Shown here: in pieces, positions 1 to 9,278 of the stretch
Position numbering within the stretch: position 1 is the first letter of the stretch
Layout: each line of letters starts with the position of its first letter
Source of the DNA: Rhizobium sp. P38BS-XIX
GTDB lineage: Bacteria > Pseudomonadota > Alphaproteobacteria > Rhizobiales > Rhizobiaceae
NCBI RefSeq assembly: GCF_012641435.1
Contig: NZ_JABAIJ010000001.1
Location: 310,001 to 374,000, forward strand
Direction of reading: 5' to 3'
Length of the DNA stretch: 64,000 nt
Made by a program: the position numbers and the translations under genes
Notes under the pieces: generated by a model
What the model was told of the DNA's origin: nothing
The model's input: only the letters and a program-made list of their open reading frames with translations
Databases searched by the model: none

Positions 1-685
1 CGCCAAGCGCGTTCCGGTGATGGCGGGTGCTGGCTCCAACAATACGCGCGAGGCAATCGAGCTTGCACAGCACGCCGAGAAAGTCGGCGCGAACGCGGTT
101 CTGGTGGTCACCCCCTATTACAACAAGCCGACGCAGAAGGGCCTTTACGCGCACTTCGCGGCGATCGCCGAAGCCGTGAAGCTGCCGATCTACATCTATA
201 ACATCCCGGGCCGTTCGGTTGTCGACATGACCCCGGAGACGATGGGTGCGCTTGCCAAGGCTTATGGCAACATCGTTGGCGTCAAGGATGCAACGGGCAA
301 GATCGAGCGCGTCTCCGAGCAGCGTATCAGCTGTGGTCGCGAGTTTCAGCAACTGTCCGGCGAAGACGCGACGGCGCTCGGCTTCAATGCCCATGGCGGT
401 GTCGGCTGTATTTCCGTGACGGCCAATATCGCGCCGCGCCTCTGTGCCGAGTTTCAGGCGGCAACGCTTGCCGGAGACTATGCCAAGGCGCTCGAATATC
501 AGGATCGTCTCATGCCGCTGCACAAGGCGATCTTCCTGGAGCCGGGCCTCTGTGGCGCCAAGTACGGCCTCTCCCGTCTTGGGCGGATGAACCGCAACGT
601 CCGCTCACCGCTTCTGTCGACGCTGGAGCCTGGGACGGAAGCTGCAATCGACGCAGCAATGCGTCATGCCGGACTGCTGAACTGA
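1..685 (+). CDS. dapA: 4-hydroxy-tetrahydrodipicolinate synthase, 3' part
   Basis: C-terminal three quarters of DapA, the class I aldolase-like lyase that condenses pyruvate with aspartate semialdehyde in lysine and diaminopimelate synthesis. The reading frame is open from base 2 ([15 protein letters not shown]), so the gene begins before the window. Visible motifs are [15 protein letters not shown] (catalytic tyrosine region) and GVKDATG, whose lysine at about 284-286 is the Schiff-base residue. No downstream gene overlaps it; smpB follows after 134 bases that include a hairpin. The family assignment is certain, but the true start cannot be seen. Confidence 0.96.
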   Translation, partial: AKRVPVMAGAGSNNTREAIELAQHAEKVGANAVLVVTPYYNKPTQKGLYAHFAAIAEAVKLPIYIYNIPGRSVVDMTPETMGALAKAYGNIVGVKDATGKIERVSEQRISCGREFQQLSGEDATALGFNAHGGVGCISVTANIAPRLCAEFQAATLAGDYAKALEYQDRLMPLHKAIFLEPGLCGAKYGLSRLGRMNRNVRSPLLSTLEPGTEAAIDAAMRHAGLLN

Positions 686-716
686 CGGCATTGCGGGTGC
701 ATCTGATTGTCTGTTG

Positions 717-744
717 GACCGCTCTCTTCACAAGGAGGGCGGTC
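717..744 (+). terminator. hairpin after dapA
   Basis: GACCGC and GCGGTC arms with an inner CTC/GAG extension form a stem of about 10 pairs with one G-T wobble and an 8-base loop. There is no clean T-run after it, so intrinsic termination is plausible but weak. Confidence 0.5.
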
Positions 745-819
745 TCGCTTATTTAGGGAAGAACAACCTGGCGCGCCGACGGCAGCCGCCTGAATGACAA
801 TAAGAAAAGAAGAACAATC

Positions 820-1299
820 ATGGCACCCAAAGGCAGCCAGCGCGTAGTCAACAAGATCGTGGCGGAAAACCGCAAGGCGCGCTTCAACTACGAGATTATC
901 GATACCTATGAGGCGGGGCTCGTACTGATGGGCACCGAGGTAAAGTCGTTGCGCGAAGGCAAGGCGAATATCGCCGAATCCTACGCGTCGGACGAGGGCG
1001 ACGAGATCTGGCTCATCAACTCGTATCTGCCGGAATATCTGCAGGCAAACCGGTTCAATCACGAGCCGCGACGTCGTCGCAAGCTGCTGCTTTCCAGCCG
1101 CGAGATCGGCCGCCTGCGCTCCGCCATCAATCGCGAGGGCATGACGCTCGTGCCGTTGAAGATCTATTTCAACGACAGAGGTCGCGCCAAGCTTGAACTG
1201 GCGCTCGCCAAGGGCAAAAAGCTTCACGACAAGCGTGAGAGCGAAAAAGAACGCGATTGGAACAGGCAGAAGAGCCGTCTGTTGAAAGACAACGGCTGA
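820..1299 (+). CDS. smpB: SsrA-binding protein SmpB
   Basis: This protein binds tmRNA (SsrA) and delivers it to stalled ribosomes for trans-translation. The 159-aa length is normal. The core shows [10 protein letters not shown], then the conserved segment [18 protein letters not shown] and the ANIAESYA strand, followed by a basic tail ([19 protein letters not shown]) that enters the decoding centre. The ATG at 820 follows an A/G-rich stretch (aagaaaagaagaacaatc). The tmRNA gene itself is not in this window. The gene stands alone between dapA and a convergent NYN-domain gene. Confidence 0.97.
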   Translation: MAPKGSQRVVNKIVAENRKARFNYEIIDTYEAGLVLMGTEVKSLREGKANIAESYASDEGDEIWLINSYLPEYLQANRFNHEPRRRRKLLLSSREIGRLRSAINREGMTLVPLKIYFNDRGRAKLELALAKGKKLHDKRESEKERDWNRQKSRLLKDNG

Positions 1300-1361
1300 G
1301 TACTGCTTATCCGGATTGCCGGCCTCGCTGTAATCGGATTCCGCTCGTTTTTCGCAAGGCA

Positions 1362-1386
1362 CGCCGCACTCAAGATCAGTGCGGCG
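1362..1386. terminator. hairpin between smpB and the convergent NYN gene
   Basis: A perfect 9-bp stem, CGCCGCACT with AGTGCGGCG, around a 7-base loop lies between the two converging stop codons. Neither side has a strong T-run. It is likely a shared transcription end, judged only from position and stem. Confidence 0.45.
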
Positions 1387-1429
1387 CAGACCGAGCCGCC
1401 TGCGACAGATAAATCGGCTTGGCTATGCC

Positions 1430-2023
1430 TTATTGCTCTTCGGAGTCCGCATCTGCGGCGTGCGTCGTCGGCTCGGCCGAGCGATGAGGCCGTTCCGAGG
1501 GCTCGCGTCCGATTTCAGCCTTCAGCGATACGAGATCGATGAAATGATCGGCTTGGCGGCGCAAGTCGTCGGCAATCATCGGCGGCTGCGTCGACATGGT
1601 CGAGATGACCGATACCTTGCGGCCGCGGCGCTGCAGCGCTTCGACAAGCGTCGTGAAGTCGCCGTCGCCGGAGAAGATCACGAGATGATCGACGGTTTCG
1701 GATTGCTCCATGGCGTCGATCGCCAGCTCGATATCCATGTTGCCCTTGATCTTGCGGCGACCCATGGAGTCGGTAAATTCCTTCGCCGGCTTTGTGACGA
1801 CTTTATAGCCGTTGTAATCGAGCCAATCGATGAGCGGGCGGATGGACGAATATTCCTGATCCTCGATCAGGGCGGTGTAATAATAGGCGCGCAGGAGATA
1901 TCCACGCTTTTGAAACGCTTTCAGAAGCTTGCGATAGTCGATATCGAAGCCCAGGCTTTTGGATGCAGCGTAAAGATTGGCGCCGTCTATAAAAAGTGCA
2001 ATTTTTTCGCGTGGGTCAAACAT
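1430..2023 (-). CDS. NYN-domain (LabA/DUF88-like) protein
   Basis: 197-aa protein of the NYN/PIN-like family, predicted metal-dependent RNases. The acidic residues expected for the active site are visible in ALFIDGANLY near the N terminus, in GNMDIELAIDAM mid-protein, and in IFSGDGDFTTLV. The last 30 or so residues are polar, low-complexity and probably disordered. It is transcribed away from rpoZ across a shared 312-base AT-rich upstream region. The substrate is unknown; nuclease activity is inferred from the family and not shown here. Confidence 0.85.
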   Translation of the reverse strand: MFDPREKIALFIDGANLYAASKSLGFDIDYRKLLKAFQKRGYLLRAYYYTALIEDQEYSSIRPLIDWLDYNGYKVVTKPAKEFTDSMGRRKIKGNMDIELAIDAMEQSETVDHLVIFSGDGDFTTLVEALQRRGRKVSVISTMSTQPPMIADDLRRQADHFIDLVSLKAEIGREPSERPHRSAEPTTHAADADSEEQ

Positions 2024-2335
2024 CGTTTACATATCCACTGTTACAAAAACATAATCATTTTATTCAAAGATCAGCTAAAACAATGCCTTGCCGAGCATTG
2101 CAGAATAATTCGTGTTACTTTATGAATTATTCATATAAACGAGACTTAGGGCACGCAAAGCGATATTCCAAGCAATCATAGGTTGAATCCATGGAATGTC
2201 TAAGGTGATTTTAGCACTTTCTGTGACGCTGCGAAGGCGCTCAAACAGGAAAAACTTGAATTTGCCTTCGTTTGCTTGTATCGGGCGTGCTACTCCGAGA
2301 CATGATGACGACATCACGACCGCAAAGGACAGGCA
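2024..2335. promoter_or_regulatory. divergent upstream region of the NYN gene and rpoZ
   Basis: This 312-base noncoding stretch is clearly more AT-rich than its surroundings, as expected for two back-to-back promoters. The best sigma-70-like candidate for rpoZ is CTTGAA at 2255-2260 with a weak TTGTAT-like element about 15 bases later. I see no credible ORF with a ribosome binding site and no RNA gene here. The individual promoter elements are uncertain. Confidence 0.35.
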
Positions 2336-2737
2336 ATGGCCCGTGTCACAGTAGAAGATTGCATTGATAAAGTAGAGAACCGGTTCGAGCTCGTTCTGCT
2401 CGCCAGCCATCGCGCTCGCCTGATTTCGCAGGGCTCCTCGATCACCATCGACCGCGACAACGACAAGAACCCGGTCGTGGCGCTGCGCGAAATCGCTGAC
2501 GAGACCCTCTCGCCGGACGATCTGAAGGAAGACCTGATCCATTCGCTGCAGAAGCACGTCGAAGTGGATGAGCCCGAGCCCGATCCGGCAAGCCTGCTGG
2601 CCGCCGGCGGCGCTGCCGCTTCCAGCGACGAAGAAGAAGATGCACCGGAAGCCGTTACCTTCGACCAGATGTCGGAAGAAGAGCTTCTGGCCGGTATCGA
2701 AGGCCTGGTGCCTCCGGAAAAAAGCGACGATTACTGA
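2336..2737 (+). CDS. rpoZ: RNA polymerase omega subunit
   Basis: The omega subunit helps assemble core RNA polymerase by chaperoning beta-prime. The N-terminal 60 residues ([28 protein letters not shown]) are the conserved fold. Residues after about 80 form an acidic tail ([20 protein letters not shown]), which makes it 133 aa, longer than the enterobacterial protein, as is usual in alphaproteobacteria. It lies directly upstream of rel, the same pairing as rpoZ-spoT in other proteobacteria, but here a terminator separates the two. Confidence 0.96.
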   Translation: MARVTVEDCIDKVENRFELVLLASHRARLISQGSSITIDRDNDKNPVVALREIADETLSPDDLKEDLIHSLQKHVEVDEPEPDPASLLAAGGAAASSDEEEDAPEAVTFDQMSEEELLAGIEGLVPPEKSDDY

Positions 2738-2786
2738 TCGTCGGCCTTGATGCTCCAATCAGGAGCGATATGATGTGAAGATGTGT

Positions 2787-2820
2787 GCGCCGGTCAGATG
2801 ACTGGCGCGCTTTTGTTTTT
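2787..2820 (+). terminator. intrinsic terminator of rpoZ
   Basis: GCGCCGGTC pairs with GACTGGCGC (one wobble) across a 4-base loop, followed by GCGCTTTTGTTTTT. This is a classical rho-independent terminator 50 bases after the rpoZ stop, so rel probably has its own promoter or relies on read-through. Confidence 0.8.
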
Positions 2821-2837
2821 GCTGGAGTAGCTTTGGA

Positions 2838-5057
2838 ATGATGCGGCAATACGAGCTTGTTGAGCGCGTGCAGAAATACAAGCCCGATGCCAATGAAGCT
2901 CTCCTCAACAAGGCCTATGTCTACGCCATGCAGAAGCATGGCCAGCAAAAGCGTGCCAGCGGCGATCCCTATATTTCCCACCCTCTCGAAGTTGCCGCCA
3001 TCCTGACCGATATGCGTCTGGACGAATCGACGATCGCGGTTGCGCTTCTCCACGACACGATCGAGGACACGACGGCGACGCGTGCCGAGATCGACGAGCT
3101 CTTCGGTGAGGATATCGGCCGTCTCGTCGAGGGACTGACGAAGATCAAGAAGCTCGATCTCGTCACCAAGAAGGCGAAGCAGGCGGAAAACCTGCGCAAG
3201 CTGCTGCTGGCCATTTCTGACGACGTGCGCGTGCTTCTCGTCAAGCTTGCCGATCGCCTGCACAATATGCGCACGCTCGACCATATGTCGCCGGAAAAGC
3301 GTGCCCGCATTTCCGAGGAAACGATGGAAATCTATGCGCCGCTTGCCGGCCGCATGGGCATGCATGACATGCGCGAGGAGCTGGAAGAGCTCTCCTTCCG
3401 TCACATCAATCCTGAAGCGCACGAGACCGTCACCAAGCGACTGGAAGAGCTGTCGCGGCGCAACGAGGGCCTGGTCAAGAAGATCGAGACTGAACTGCGC
3501 GATCTGCTTGTGGCCAATGGTCTTGCCAATGCGATGGTCAAGGGGCGGCTGAAAAGTCCCTATTCGGTGTTCCGCAAGATGCAGTCGAAGTCGCTGTCGT
3601 TCGAGCAGCTTTCGGACGTCTACGGTTTCCGGCTTCTCGTCGACGATATCCCGTCCTGCTATCGGGCCCTCGGCATCGTCCATACGCGCTGGCGCGTCGT
3701 CCCCGGCCGTTTCAAGGACTATATCTCGACGCCGAAGCAGAATGATTACCGCTCTCTGCACACGACCATCGTCGGCCCATCCAGCCAGCGCATCGAGCTG
3801 CAGATCCGCACCAAGCGCATGCATGAGATCGCAGAGTTCGGTATTGCGGCCCATACGCTCTACAAGGACGGTACCAATGGCAATGGCGGGGACGGCGAGC
3901 TGCTGTCACGCGAAAGCAATGCCTATTCTTGGCTGCGCCACACCATCGAAGCGCTGGCCGAGGGCGACAGCCCGGAAGAATTCCTCGAACACACGAAGCT
4001 GGAGCTGTTCCAGGATCAGGTCTTCTGTTTTACGCCGAAGGGCAAACTGATCGCCCTGCCGCGCGGCGCGACGCCGATCGACTTCGCCTATGCCGTCCAC
4101 ACCAATATCGGCGACACCACCGTCGGCGCGAAGATCAACGGCCGCATCATGCCGCTGGTGACGCGGCTGACCAATGGCGACGAGGTCGAGATCATCCGTT
4201 CCGGCGTGCAGGTGCCCCCGGCGGCCTGGGAAGAGATCGTGGTGACGGGCAAGGCGCGTGCCGCCATTCGCCGCGCAACACGGCTTGCCATCCGAAAGCA
4301 ATATGCCGGCCTCGGCCATCGTATTCTGGAGCGCACCTTCGAGCGCGCCAGCAAGGTCTTCTCGCGCGACGCTTTGAAGCCGGCCTTGCATCGCCTCGGC
4401 CAGAAGGATGTCGAGGATGCGATTGCTGCAGTCGGGCGAGGGGAGATGTCGTCGCTGGATGTGCTGCGCGCTGTCTATCCCGACCATCAGGACGAGCGCG
4501 TAACGGTGAAGCCTGCTGGCGACGAGGGCTGGTTCAACGTCCACAGCGCCTCCGGCATGATGTTCAAGATCCCCGGCAAGAACAAGGCGGATCTCGCCGA
4601 TGGCGCAGAGGCGCCGCCGATCCGTGGCCTCGCGGGCAATGTCGAAGTGCATTTCGCCCCGACCGGCGCCGTTCCTGGCGATCGCATCGTCGGTATCATG
4701 GAAAAGGGCAAGGGCATCACCATCTACCCGATCCAGTCGCCGGTGCTGCAGCGCTTCGACGACGAGCCGGAACGCTGGATCGATGTGCGCTGGGATCTTG
4801 ATGAAGCCAACAAGTCGCGCTTTGCCGCCCGCGTCCTGATCAACGCTTTGAACGAACCCGGCACGCTGGCCAAGGTGGCGCAGACCGTTGCGGATGTGGA
4901 CGTCAATATCCGTATCCTCAATACCGTCCGTGTCGCTGCCGACTTCACCGAGATGGCTCTCGATGTCGAGGTGTGGGATCTGCGTCAGCTGAACCAGCTT
5001 TTGGTGCAGCTCAAGGAGCTCGACTGTATCGCCACCGTGAAGCGGCTTTACGAATAA
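2838..5057 (+). CDS. rel: bifunctional (p)ppGpp synthetase/hydrolase
   Basis: A single long RelA/SpoT homologue of 739 aa that makes and degrades (p)ppGpp in the stringent response. The order is an HD hydrolase domain with the metal-binding pair in LLHDTIEDT (about residues 70-77), a synthetase domain with GRLKSPYSVFRKMQSK and NDYRSLHTTI, a TGS domain (VFCFTPKGKLIALPRGATPIDFAYAVH), and a C-terminal ACT domain (LINALNEPGTLAKVAQTVADVDVNI). Because both the HD motif and the synthetase motifs are intact, both activities are expected. It is the only Rel-type gene in the window; rhizobia usually carry one long Rel. The start is one of two adjacent ATGs. Confidence 0.96.
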   Translation: MMRQYELVERVQKYKPDANEALLNKAYVYAMQKHGQQKRASGDPYISHPLEVAAILTDMRLDESTIAVALLHDTIEDTTATRAEIDELFGEDIGRLVEGLTKIKKLDLVTKKAKQAENLRKLLLAISDDVRVLLVKLADRLHNMRTLDHMSPEKRARISEETMEIYAPLAGRMGMHDMREELEELSFRHINPEAHETVTKRLEELSRRNEGLVKKIETELRDLLVANGLANAMVKGRLKSPYSVFRKMQSKSLSFEQLSDVYGFRLLVDDIPSCYRALGIVHTRWRVVPGRFKDYISTPKQNDYRSLHTTIVGPSSQRIELQIRTKRMHEIAEFGIAAHTLYKDGTNGNGGDGELLSRESNAYSWLRHTIEALAEGDSPEEFLEHTKLELFQDQVFCFTPKGKLIALPRGATPIDFAYAVHTNIGDTTVGAKINGRIMPLVTRLTNGDEVEIIRSGVQVPPAAWEEIVVTGKARAAIRRATRLAIRKQYAGLGHRILERTFERASKVFSRDALKPALHRLGQKDVEDAIAAVGRGEMSSLDVLRAVYPDHQDERVTVKPAGDEGWFNVHSASGMMFKIPGKNKADLADGAEAPPIRGLAGNVEVHFAPTGAVPGDRIVGIMEKGKGITIYPIQSPVLQRFDDEPERWIDVRWDLDEANKSRFAARVLINALNEPGTLAKVAQTVADVDVNIRILNTVRVAADFTEMALDVEVWDLRQLNQLLVQLKELDCIATVKRLYE

Positions 5058-5245
5058 GGCCGCTCATCGGCCTTGATCGGGGCGTTTTGCATATTTTGTG
5101 ATCATTTAATGACCAAAATCGAGCAGCTTTCCGGATTGATATGCGTTTAGCGCATGGCTGTCTGTATTTTAGAGCGGTGGTAATTAACCCTTGTCGAGCC
5201 TATCTTCTGGTCATCGCAGAAACGAAACAGAGATGAGAGAAGACA

Positions 5246-5395
5246 ATGTTTACCCCGATCAAGAAAATCGCCCGTGCCTTGCGCGTTCCGAGCGTTGAAG
5301 AACGCGAAATGGCTTACCTGAATGGCTCGCATGACCGTTTTGACCTTGAATATCGTCAGCGTCAGGTCGACCGCGGTCTGTTCCGTCAGCGCTAA
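5246..5395 (+). CDS. small DUF3563-type protein
   Basis: 49-aa protein (MFTPIKKIARALRVPSVEER, then YLNGSHDRFDLEYRQRQVDRGLF) resembling the small DUF3563 family common in Rhizobiales; function unknown. It starts with an amphipathic basic segment and ends with a polar R/D/Q-rich helix. The ATG follows agagatgagagaagacA, an adequate ribosome binding site. It sits alone in the 560 bases between rel and the DUF2062 gene. The family call is from recognition of the YLNxSxxRxDLExRxRxVDxGLF pattern. Confidence 0.75.
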   Translation: MFTPIKKIARALRVPSVEEREMAYLNGSHDRFDLEYRQRQVDRGLFRQR

Positions 5396-5422
5396 TAGCT
5401 GTTAATACTTGAAGTAACCAGG

Positions 5423-5445
5423 AGGGCGCGGTGTTTATACGCCCT
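5423..5445 (+). terminator. hairpin after the DUF3563 gene
   Basis: AGGGCG and CGCCCT arms flank an 11-base loop 28 bases after the stop. There is no T-run; low-strength terminator candidate. Confidence 0.35.
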
Positions 5446-5616
5446 TGGAGCATCCCGATATTGCGGTGATGCTTCGCTAGGAATGAAGAAGCGTTTCAAC
5501 TCGGCATCCTGAACCGGTGACGCTCCAAAAAAGGGCCGCAGTTTCGGCTCTTAATCAGTGCTTGATATGTAAGGCCGGTCTTGTCATGACGGCCCTCAGT
5601 GCACTAGATAAGCCGC

Positions 5617-6207
5617 ATGCTATTTCGTCGCCGAAAACCACTGACGCTGAAGGAAAAACTGCGGGATCACATCTGGCCCCGTAAAGGCTTCGTTCGCTCG
5701 TTCCAATATTTTGGCAAGCGTCTCGTTCGCCTTGCAGCATCGCCGCATTCCGTTGCTGCCGGCTTTGCTGCCGGCATCGTCGTGTCCTGGACGCCGTTCA
5801 TCGGCGTGCACTTCGTGATGGCGATCATCATTGCCTATCTGATCGGCGGCAACGTCATCGCGTCAGCGCTTGGCTGTCTGGCGGCGGGAAACCCGATCAC
5901 CTATCCTTTCATATGGGCTCTGACCTGGGAAATCGGTCATCTGATCCTTTCGCGTGACAGCGGAAGCGGGCAGGGTGCGGGCATCGATCTGCCGGCCCTC
6001 TGGCACAAGGGCGATCTCCTGCAGATCTGGGACCCGGTTCTGAAGCCGATGCTCATCGGCGGCATCCCTCCGGCAATCGTTACCGGCGTAATCGTCTACG
6101 CGCTCACCTATTGTGGTGTGAAAACCTTCAAGACGCGCCGCAAGGAGCGCCTGATGGAACGTGCGCGCGAGCGCATGGCGCTGGCCGAAAACACGTCCAG
6201 CGTCTGA
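5617..6207 (+). CDS. DUF2062 domain membrane protein
   Basis: 196-aa inner-membrane protein. A basic N terminus (MLFRRRKPLTLKEKLRDHIWPRKG) is followed by a small-residue segment and the DUF2062 hallmark region SPHSVAAGFAAGIVVSWTPF, then a hydrophobic helix (HFVMAIIIAYLIGGNVIASALG) with the NPITYPFIW motif, a loop, and a last helix near residues 145-165. The tail is basic and helical. It precedes acpS by 36 bases in the same direction and may be cotranscribed with it. No biochemical role is established for this family. Confidence 0.85.
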   Translation: MLFRRRKPLTLKEKLRDHIWPRKGFVRSFQYFGKRLVRLAASPHSVAAGFAAGIVVSWTPFIGVHFVMAIIIAYLIGGNVIASALGCLAAGNPITYPFIWALTWEIGHLILSRDSGSGQGAGIDLPALWHKGDLLQIWDPVLKPMLIGGIPPAIVTGVIVYALTYCGVKTFKTRRKERLMERARERMALAENTSSV

Positions 6208-6243
6208 CGCATTGTGACGCCTGGGCCGTCAGGAGGGCTTTTC

Positions 6244-6648
6244 ATGATCATCGGTATTGGCAGCGATCTCATCGACATCCGGCGGGTGGAGAAGACGATC
6301 GAACGTTTCGGCACACGATTTACCGATCGATGTTTTACCGACATAGAACGTGCAAAGTCGGAAGGCCGCAAGAACAAGGCCGCCTCCTACGCCAAGCGTT
6401 TTGCCGCCAAGGAGGCCTGTTCGAAGGCGCTCGGCACTGGCCTTGCGCAAGGTGTCTTCTGGCGCGACATGGGCGTCGTCAATCTGCCGAGCGGCAAGCC
6501 GACCATGCGGTTGACGGGCGGAGCCGCCGAGAGACTCGCTGGCATGCTGCCGGAAAATCATCGCGCCGCCATTCATTTGACGATAACCGATGATTTTCCT
6601 CTTGCTCAGGCTTTTGTGATCATCGAAGCGCTGCCGATCAGTGCCTGA
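6244..6648 (+). CDS. acpS: holo-[acyl-carrier-protein] synthase
   Basis: This enzyme transfers 4'-phosphopantetheine from CoA to the serine of acyl carrier protein. At 134 aa it has the usual length. Metal-binding residues are seen in [21 protein letters not shown] (Asp near residue 8) and in [17 protein letters not shown] (Glu near residue 58). The ATG at 6244 follows caggagggcttttc, a strong ribosome binding site. Its substrate gene acpP lies at 58.4 kb. In E. coli acpS is at the end of the rnc-era-recO-pdxJ-acpS cluster; here it is at the front. Confidence 0.96.
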   Translation: MIIGIGSDLIDIRRVEKTIERFGTRFTDRCFTDIERAKSEGRKNKAASYAKRFAAKEACSKALGTGLAQGVFWRDMGVVNLPSGKPTMRLTGGAAERLAGMLPENHRAAIHLTITDDFPLAQAFVIIEALPISA

Positions 6649-6762
6649 ATCACAGCCATGTGTCGCTTTTGGCATCCGCGCCATTGCCGCGATGATATGA
6701 AGCGAGTAGACAATGCCTGAATGCAAGTGCGCCGGTGGGGTGCAAAAAAGGAATAAGACTGC

Positions 6763-7509
6763 GTGTCCGAGAAAGCCGTAAAACAGCAGAACGCCCTGTG
6801 GGAGAATATCAAGGTCATCGTACAGGCACTCGTCCTGGCCATGGTCATCCGCACGGTTCTCTTTCAGCCATTCACCATTCCGTCCGGCTCGATGATGCCG
6901 ACACTTCTGGTTGGCGACTATATCTTCGTCAACAAGTTCGCTTACGGCTATTCGAAATATTCACTGCCGTTCTCGCCGGACCTGTTCAGCGGCCGTATTT
7001 TCGGCAGCGAGCCGAAGCGTGGTGACGTCGTCGTGTTCCGCTTCCCGCCGAATCCCGATGTCGACTACATCAAGCGCGTGATCGGTCTCCCCGGCGACCG
7101 CATCCAGGTGAAGAACGATATCCTCTATATCAACGGTCAGGCCGTTCCGCGCGATCCGCATGGGACGTTCTCGTCCGACTACAGCCAGGAGCCGGGCGAC
7201 AACATCCCGGTTTACAGCGAGCGTCTGCCGGATAGCGGCAAGGTCTATGACACGCTGGACCTGTCGCCGAATTCGCGCGGCGACAATACGCAGGAATATG
7301 TCGTGCCGGCCGGCCATTATTTCATGATGGGCGACAACCGCGACAATTCCGACGACAGCCGTTTCGATGTCGGCTACGTGCCGGCTGAAAACCTGATCGG
7401 GCGCGCCAGCGTCATCTTCTTCTCGCTCGGCCATGACACGTCGTTCCGGGAAATATGGAAATGGCCGACCAACATGCGTTGGGATCGCATCTTCAAGGTT
7501 GTCGAATGA
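6763..7509 (+). CDS. lepB: signal peptidase I
   Basis: Membrane serine protease that removes signal peptides from exported preproteins. One N-terminal transmembrane helix (VIVQALVLAMVIRTVLF) is followed by the PSGSMMPTL motif with nucleophile Ser43, the general-base lysine in DYIKRVIGLPGD, and the late box GDNRDNSDDSR. 248 aa is normal for alphaproteobacteria. The start is GTG at 6763 after aaaaaaggaataagactgc. The stop overlaps the rnc start as ATGA, so the two are translationally coupled. Confidence 0.96.
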   Translation: MSEKAVKQQNALWENIKVIVQALVLAMVIRTVLFQPFTIPSGSMMPTLLVGDYIFVNKFAYGYSKYSLPFSPDLFSGRIFGSEPKRGDVVVFRFPPNPDVDYIKRVIGLPGDRIQVKNDILYINGQAVPRDPHGTFSSDYSQEPGDNIPVYSERLPDSGKVYDTLDLSPNSRGDNTQEYVVPAGHYFMMGDNRDNSDDSRFDVGYVPAENLIGRASVIFFSLGHDTSFREIWKWPTNMRWDRIFKVVE

Positions 7510-8225
7510 CGAAAGCGCAGGCCCTCTCGCAGGCGGAACGTACCAAGCTTGAAACTGCGATAGGTTACGAGTTCGTCGAGAAGGATCGTCTTGATTGGGC
7601 GCTGACACATGCCAGCGCCCGCACGCACAAGGCGGGCAACTACGAACGGCTTGAATTTCTGGGTGATCGGGTTCTCGGCCTGTGCATCGCCGAGTTGCTG
7701 TTCAAGACGTTTGGTGCCGCGACCGAAGGTGAGCTTTCGGTGCGGCTCAACCAACTCGTCAGCGCCGATACCTGCGCCGAGGTTGCCGATGAGATGCAGC
7801 TGCATCTCTATATCCGCACCGGCGCTGACGTGAAGAAGCTGACCGGCAAGCGCATGCTCAACGTGCGCGCCGATGTCGTCGAAAGCCTGATTGCCGCCCT
7901 TTATCTGGACGGCGGCCTCGAAGTGGCCCGCAAGTTCATTCTGAGCTATTGGGAGCGTCGTGCCGTTCGGCCCGACGGGGCAAGGCGCGACGCCAAAACG
8001 GAATTGCAGGAATGGGCGCATGCGAAATTCGGCGTCACCCCGGTGTACAGGGTTGATGATCGCAGCGGACCGGATCATGATCCCCGCTTCACGGTGACGG
8101 TGGAAGTGGCGGGAACCGCGCCCGAAACAGGAATAGACCGCTCAAAGCGCGCAGCCGAACAGGTGGCGGCGACTCGGATTTTGGAGCGTGAAGGTGTATG
8201 GCAGTCTCAATCGATTGAGAAATGA
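7506..8225 (+). CDS. rnc: ribonuclease III
   Basis: Double-stranded-RNA endonuclease that processes rRNA precursors and some mRNAs. The 239-aa protein has an N-terminal RNase III domain with the signature ERLEFLGDRVLGL (acidic Glu and Asp present; Arg stands where many species have Ser), a second acidic cluster in ADVVESLIAALYLDGG, and a C-terminal dsRNA-binding domain from about residue 160 (DAKTELQEWAHAKFG). The start was chosen at 7506 because it overlaps the lepB stop as ATGA. The lepB-rnc-era order matches other proteobacteria. Confidence 0.96.
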   Translation: MTKAQALSQAERTKLETAIGYEFVEKDRLDWALTHASARTHKAGNYERLEFLGDRVLGLCIAELLFKTFGAATEGELSVRLNQLVSADTCAEVADEMQLHLYIRTGADVKKLTGKRMLNVRADVVESLIAALYLDGGLEVARKFILSYWERRAVRPDGARRDAKTELQEWAHAKFGVTPVYRVDDRSGPDHDPRFTVTVEVAGTAPETGIDRSKRAAEQVAATRILEREGVWQSQSIEK

Positions 8226-8247
8226 CTGCCTGGAAACGACGGAAAAG

Positions 8248-9192
8248 ATGACCAATCAGCAAGACACGCCCGCCGAAGACGGCGCGGTTGAACATATCGG
8301 CCCGACCCATTCCGGCTTCGTGGCGCTCATAGGCCCGACCAATGCCGGCAAGTCGACATTGGTCAATCGCCTGGTCGGCGCCAAGGTGTCGATCGTCAGC
8401 CACAAGGTGCAGACGACGCGCGCGATCGTGCGCGGCATCGCCATCCATAACAACGCGCAGATCGTCTTCATGGACACGCCCGGCATCTTCAAGCCGCGTC
8501 GTCGTCTCGATCGTGCGATGGTGACTTCGGCCTGGGGCGGTGCCAAGGATGCGGATCTCATTGTGCTCCTGATCGACAGCGAGCGTGGCCTGCGGGGTGA
8601 TGCCGAAGCCATTCTGGAAGGCTTGAAGGAAGTTCCGCAGCGGAAGGTCATGCTGCTCAACAAGATCGACCGCGTTCGCCGCGAGGATCTGTTGGCCTTG
8701 GCCGCCGCCGCCAACGAGAAGATCGCCTTCGATAAGACGTTCATGATCTCGGCCGAGAATGGCTCCGGCTGCGACGACGTGATGGATTATCTCGCAAAGA
8801 CCCTGCCGGAAGGTCCTTGGTATTATCCGGAAGACCAGATTTCCGATCTGCCGATGCGCCAGCTCGCCGCCGAAATCACGCGCGAAAAGCTGTTCCTGCG
8901 ACTGCATCAGGAGCTTCCCTATTCTTCGCATGTCGAAACGGAGAAGTGGGAAGAGCGTAAGGACGGCTCTGTTCGGATCGAACAGGTGATCTATGTCGAG
9001 CGCGAAAGCCAGAAAAAGATCGCGCTGGGCAAGGGTGGCGAGGCCATCAAATCGATCTCGACGGCATCCCGTAAAGAACTCTCCGAGATCCTGGAGCAAC
9101 CCGTCCATCTCTTTCTCTTTGTAAAGGTTCGCGAGAACTGGGGAGACGATCCGGAGCGCTTCCGGGAAATGGGTCTCGACTTCCCGCGTTGA
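8248..9192 (+). CDS. era: GTPase Era
   Basis: Ras-like GTPase required for 16S rRNA maturation and 30S assembly. G motifs are GPTNAGKST (G1), QTTR (G2), DTPG (G3) and NKID (G4). The C-terminal KH RNA-binding domain contains IALGKGGEAIKSISTASRKE. I chose ATG 8248, preceded by acggaaaag, giving 314 aa; an in-frame upstream ATG at 8188 would overlap rnc and add 20 residues unlike other Era proteins. It is cotranscribed with lepB and rnc. Confidence 0.95.
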   Translation: MTNQQDTPAEDGAVEHIGPTHSGFVALIGPTNAGKSTLVNRLVGAKVSIVSHKVQTTRAIVRGIAIHNNAQIVFMDTPGIFKPRRRLDRAMVTSAWGGAKDADLIVLLIDSERGLRGDAEAILEGLKEVPQRKVMLLNKIDRVRREDLLALAAAANEKIAFDKTFMISAENGSGCDDVMDYLAKTLPEGPWYYPEDQISDLPMRQLAAEITREKLFLRLHQELPYSSHVETEKWEERKDGSVRIEQVIYVERESQKKIALGKGGEAIKSISTASRKELSEILEQPVHLFLFVKVRENWGDDPERFREMGLDFPR

Positions 9193-9278
9193 TGGAACTT
9201 TAGTTCAATTAGTGCTTTATATTGCGGCAGTTTATCGGGCGGCGTTGCTTGATCTGGCGCGATTCAGGGGAGTACTAT

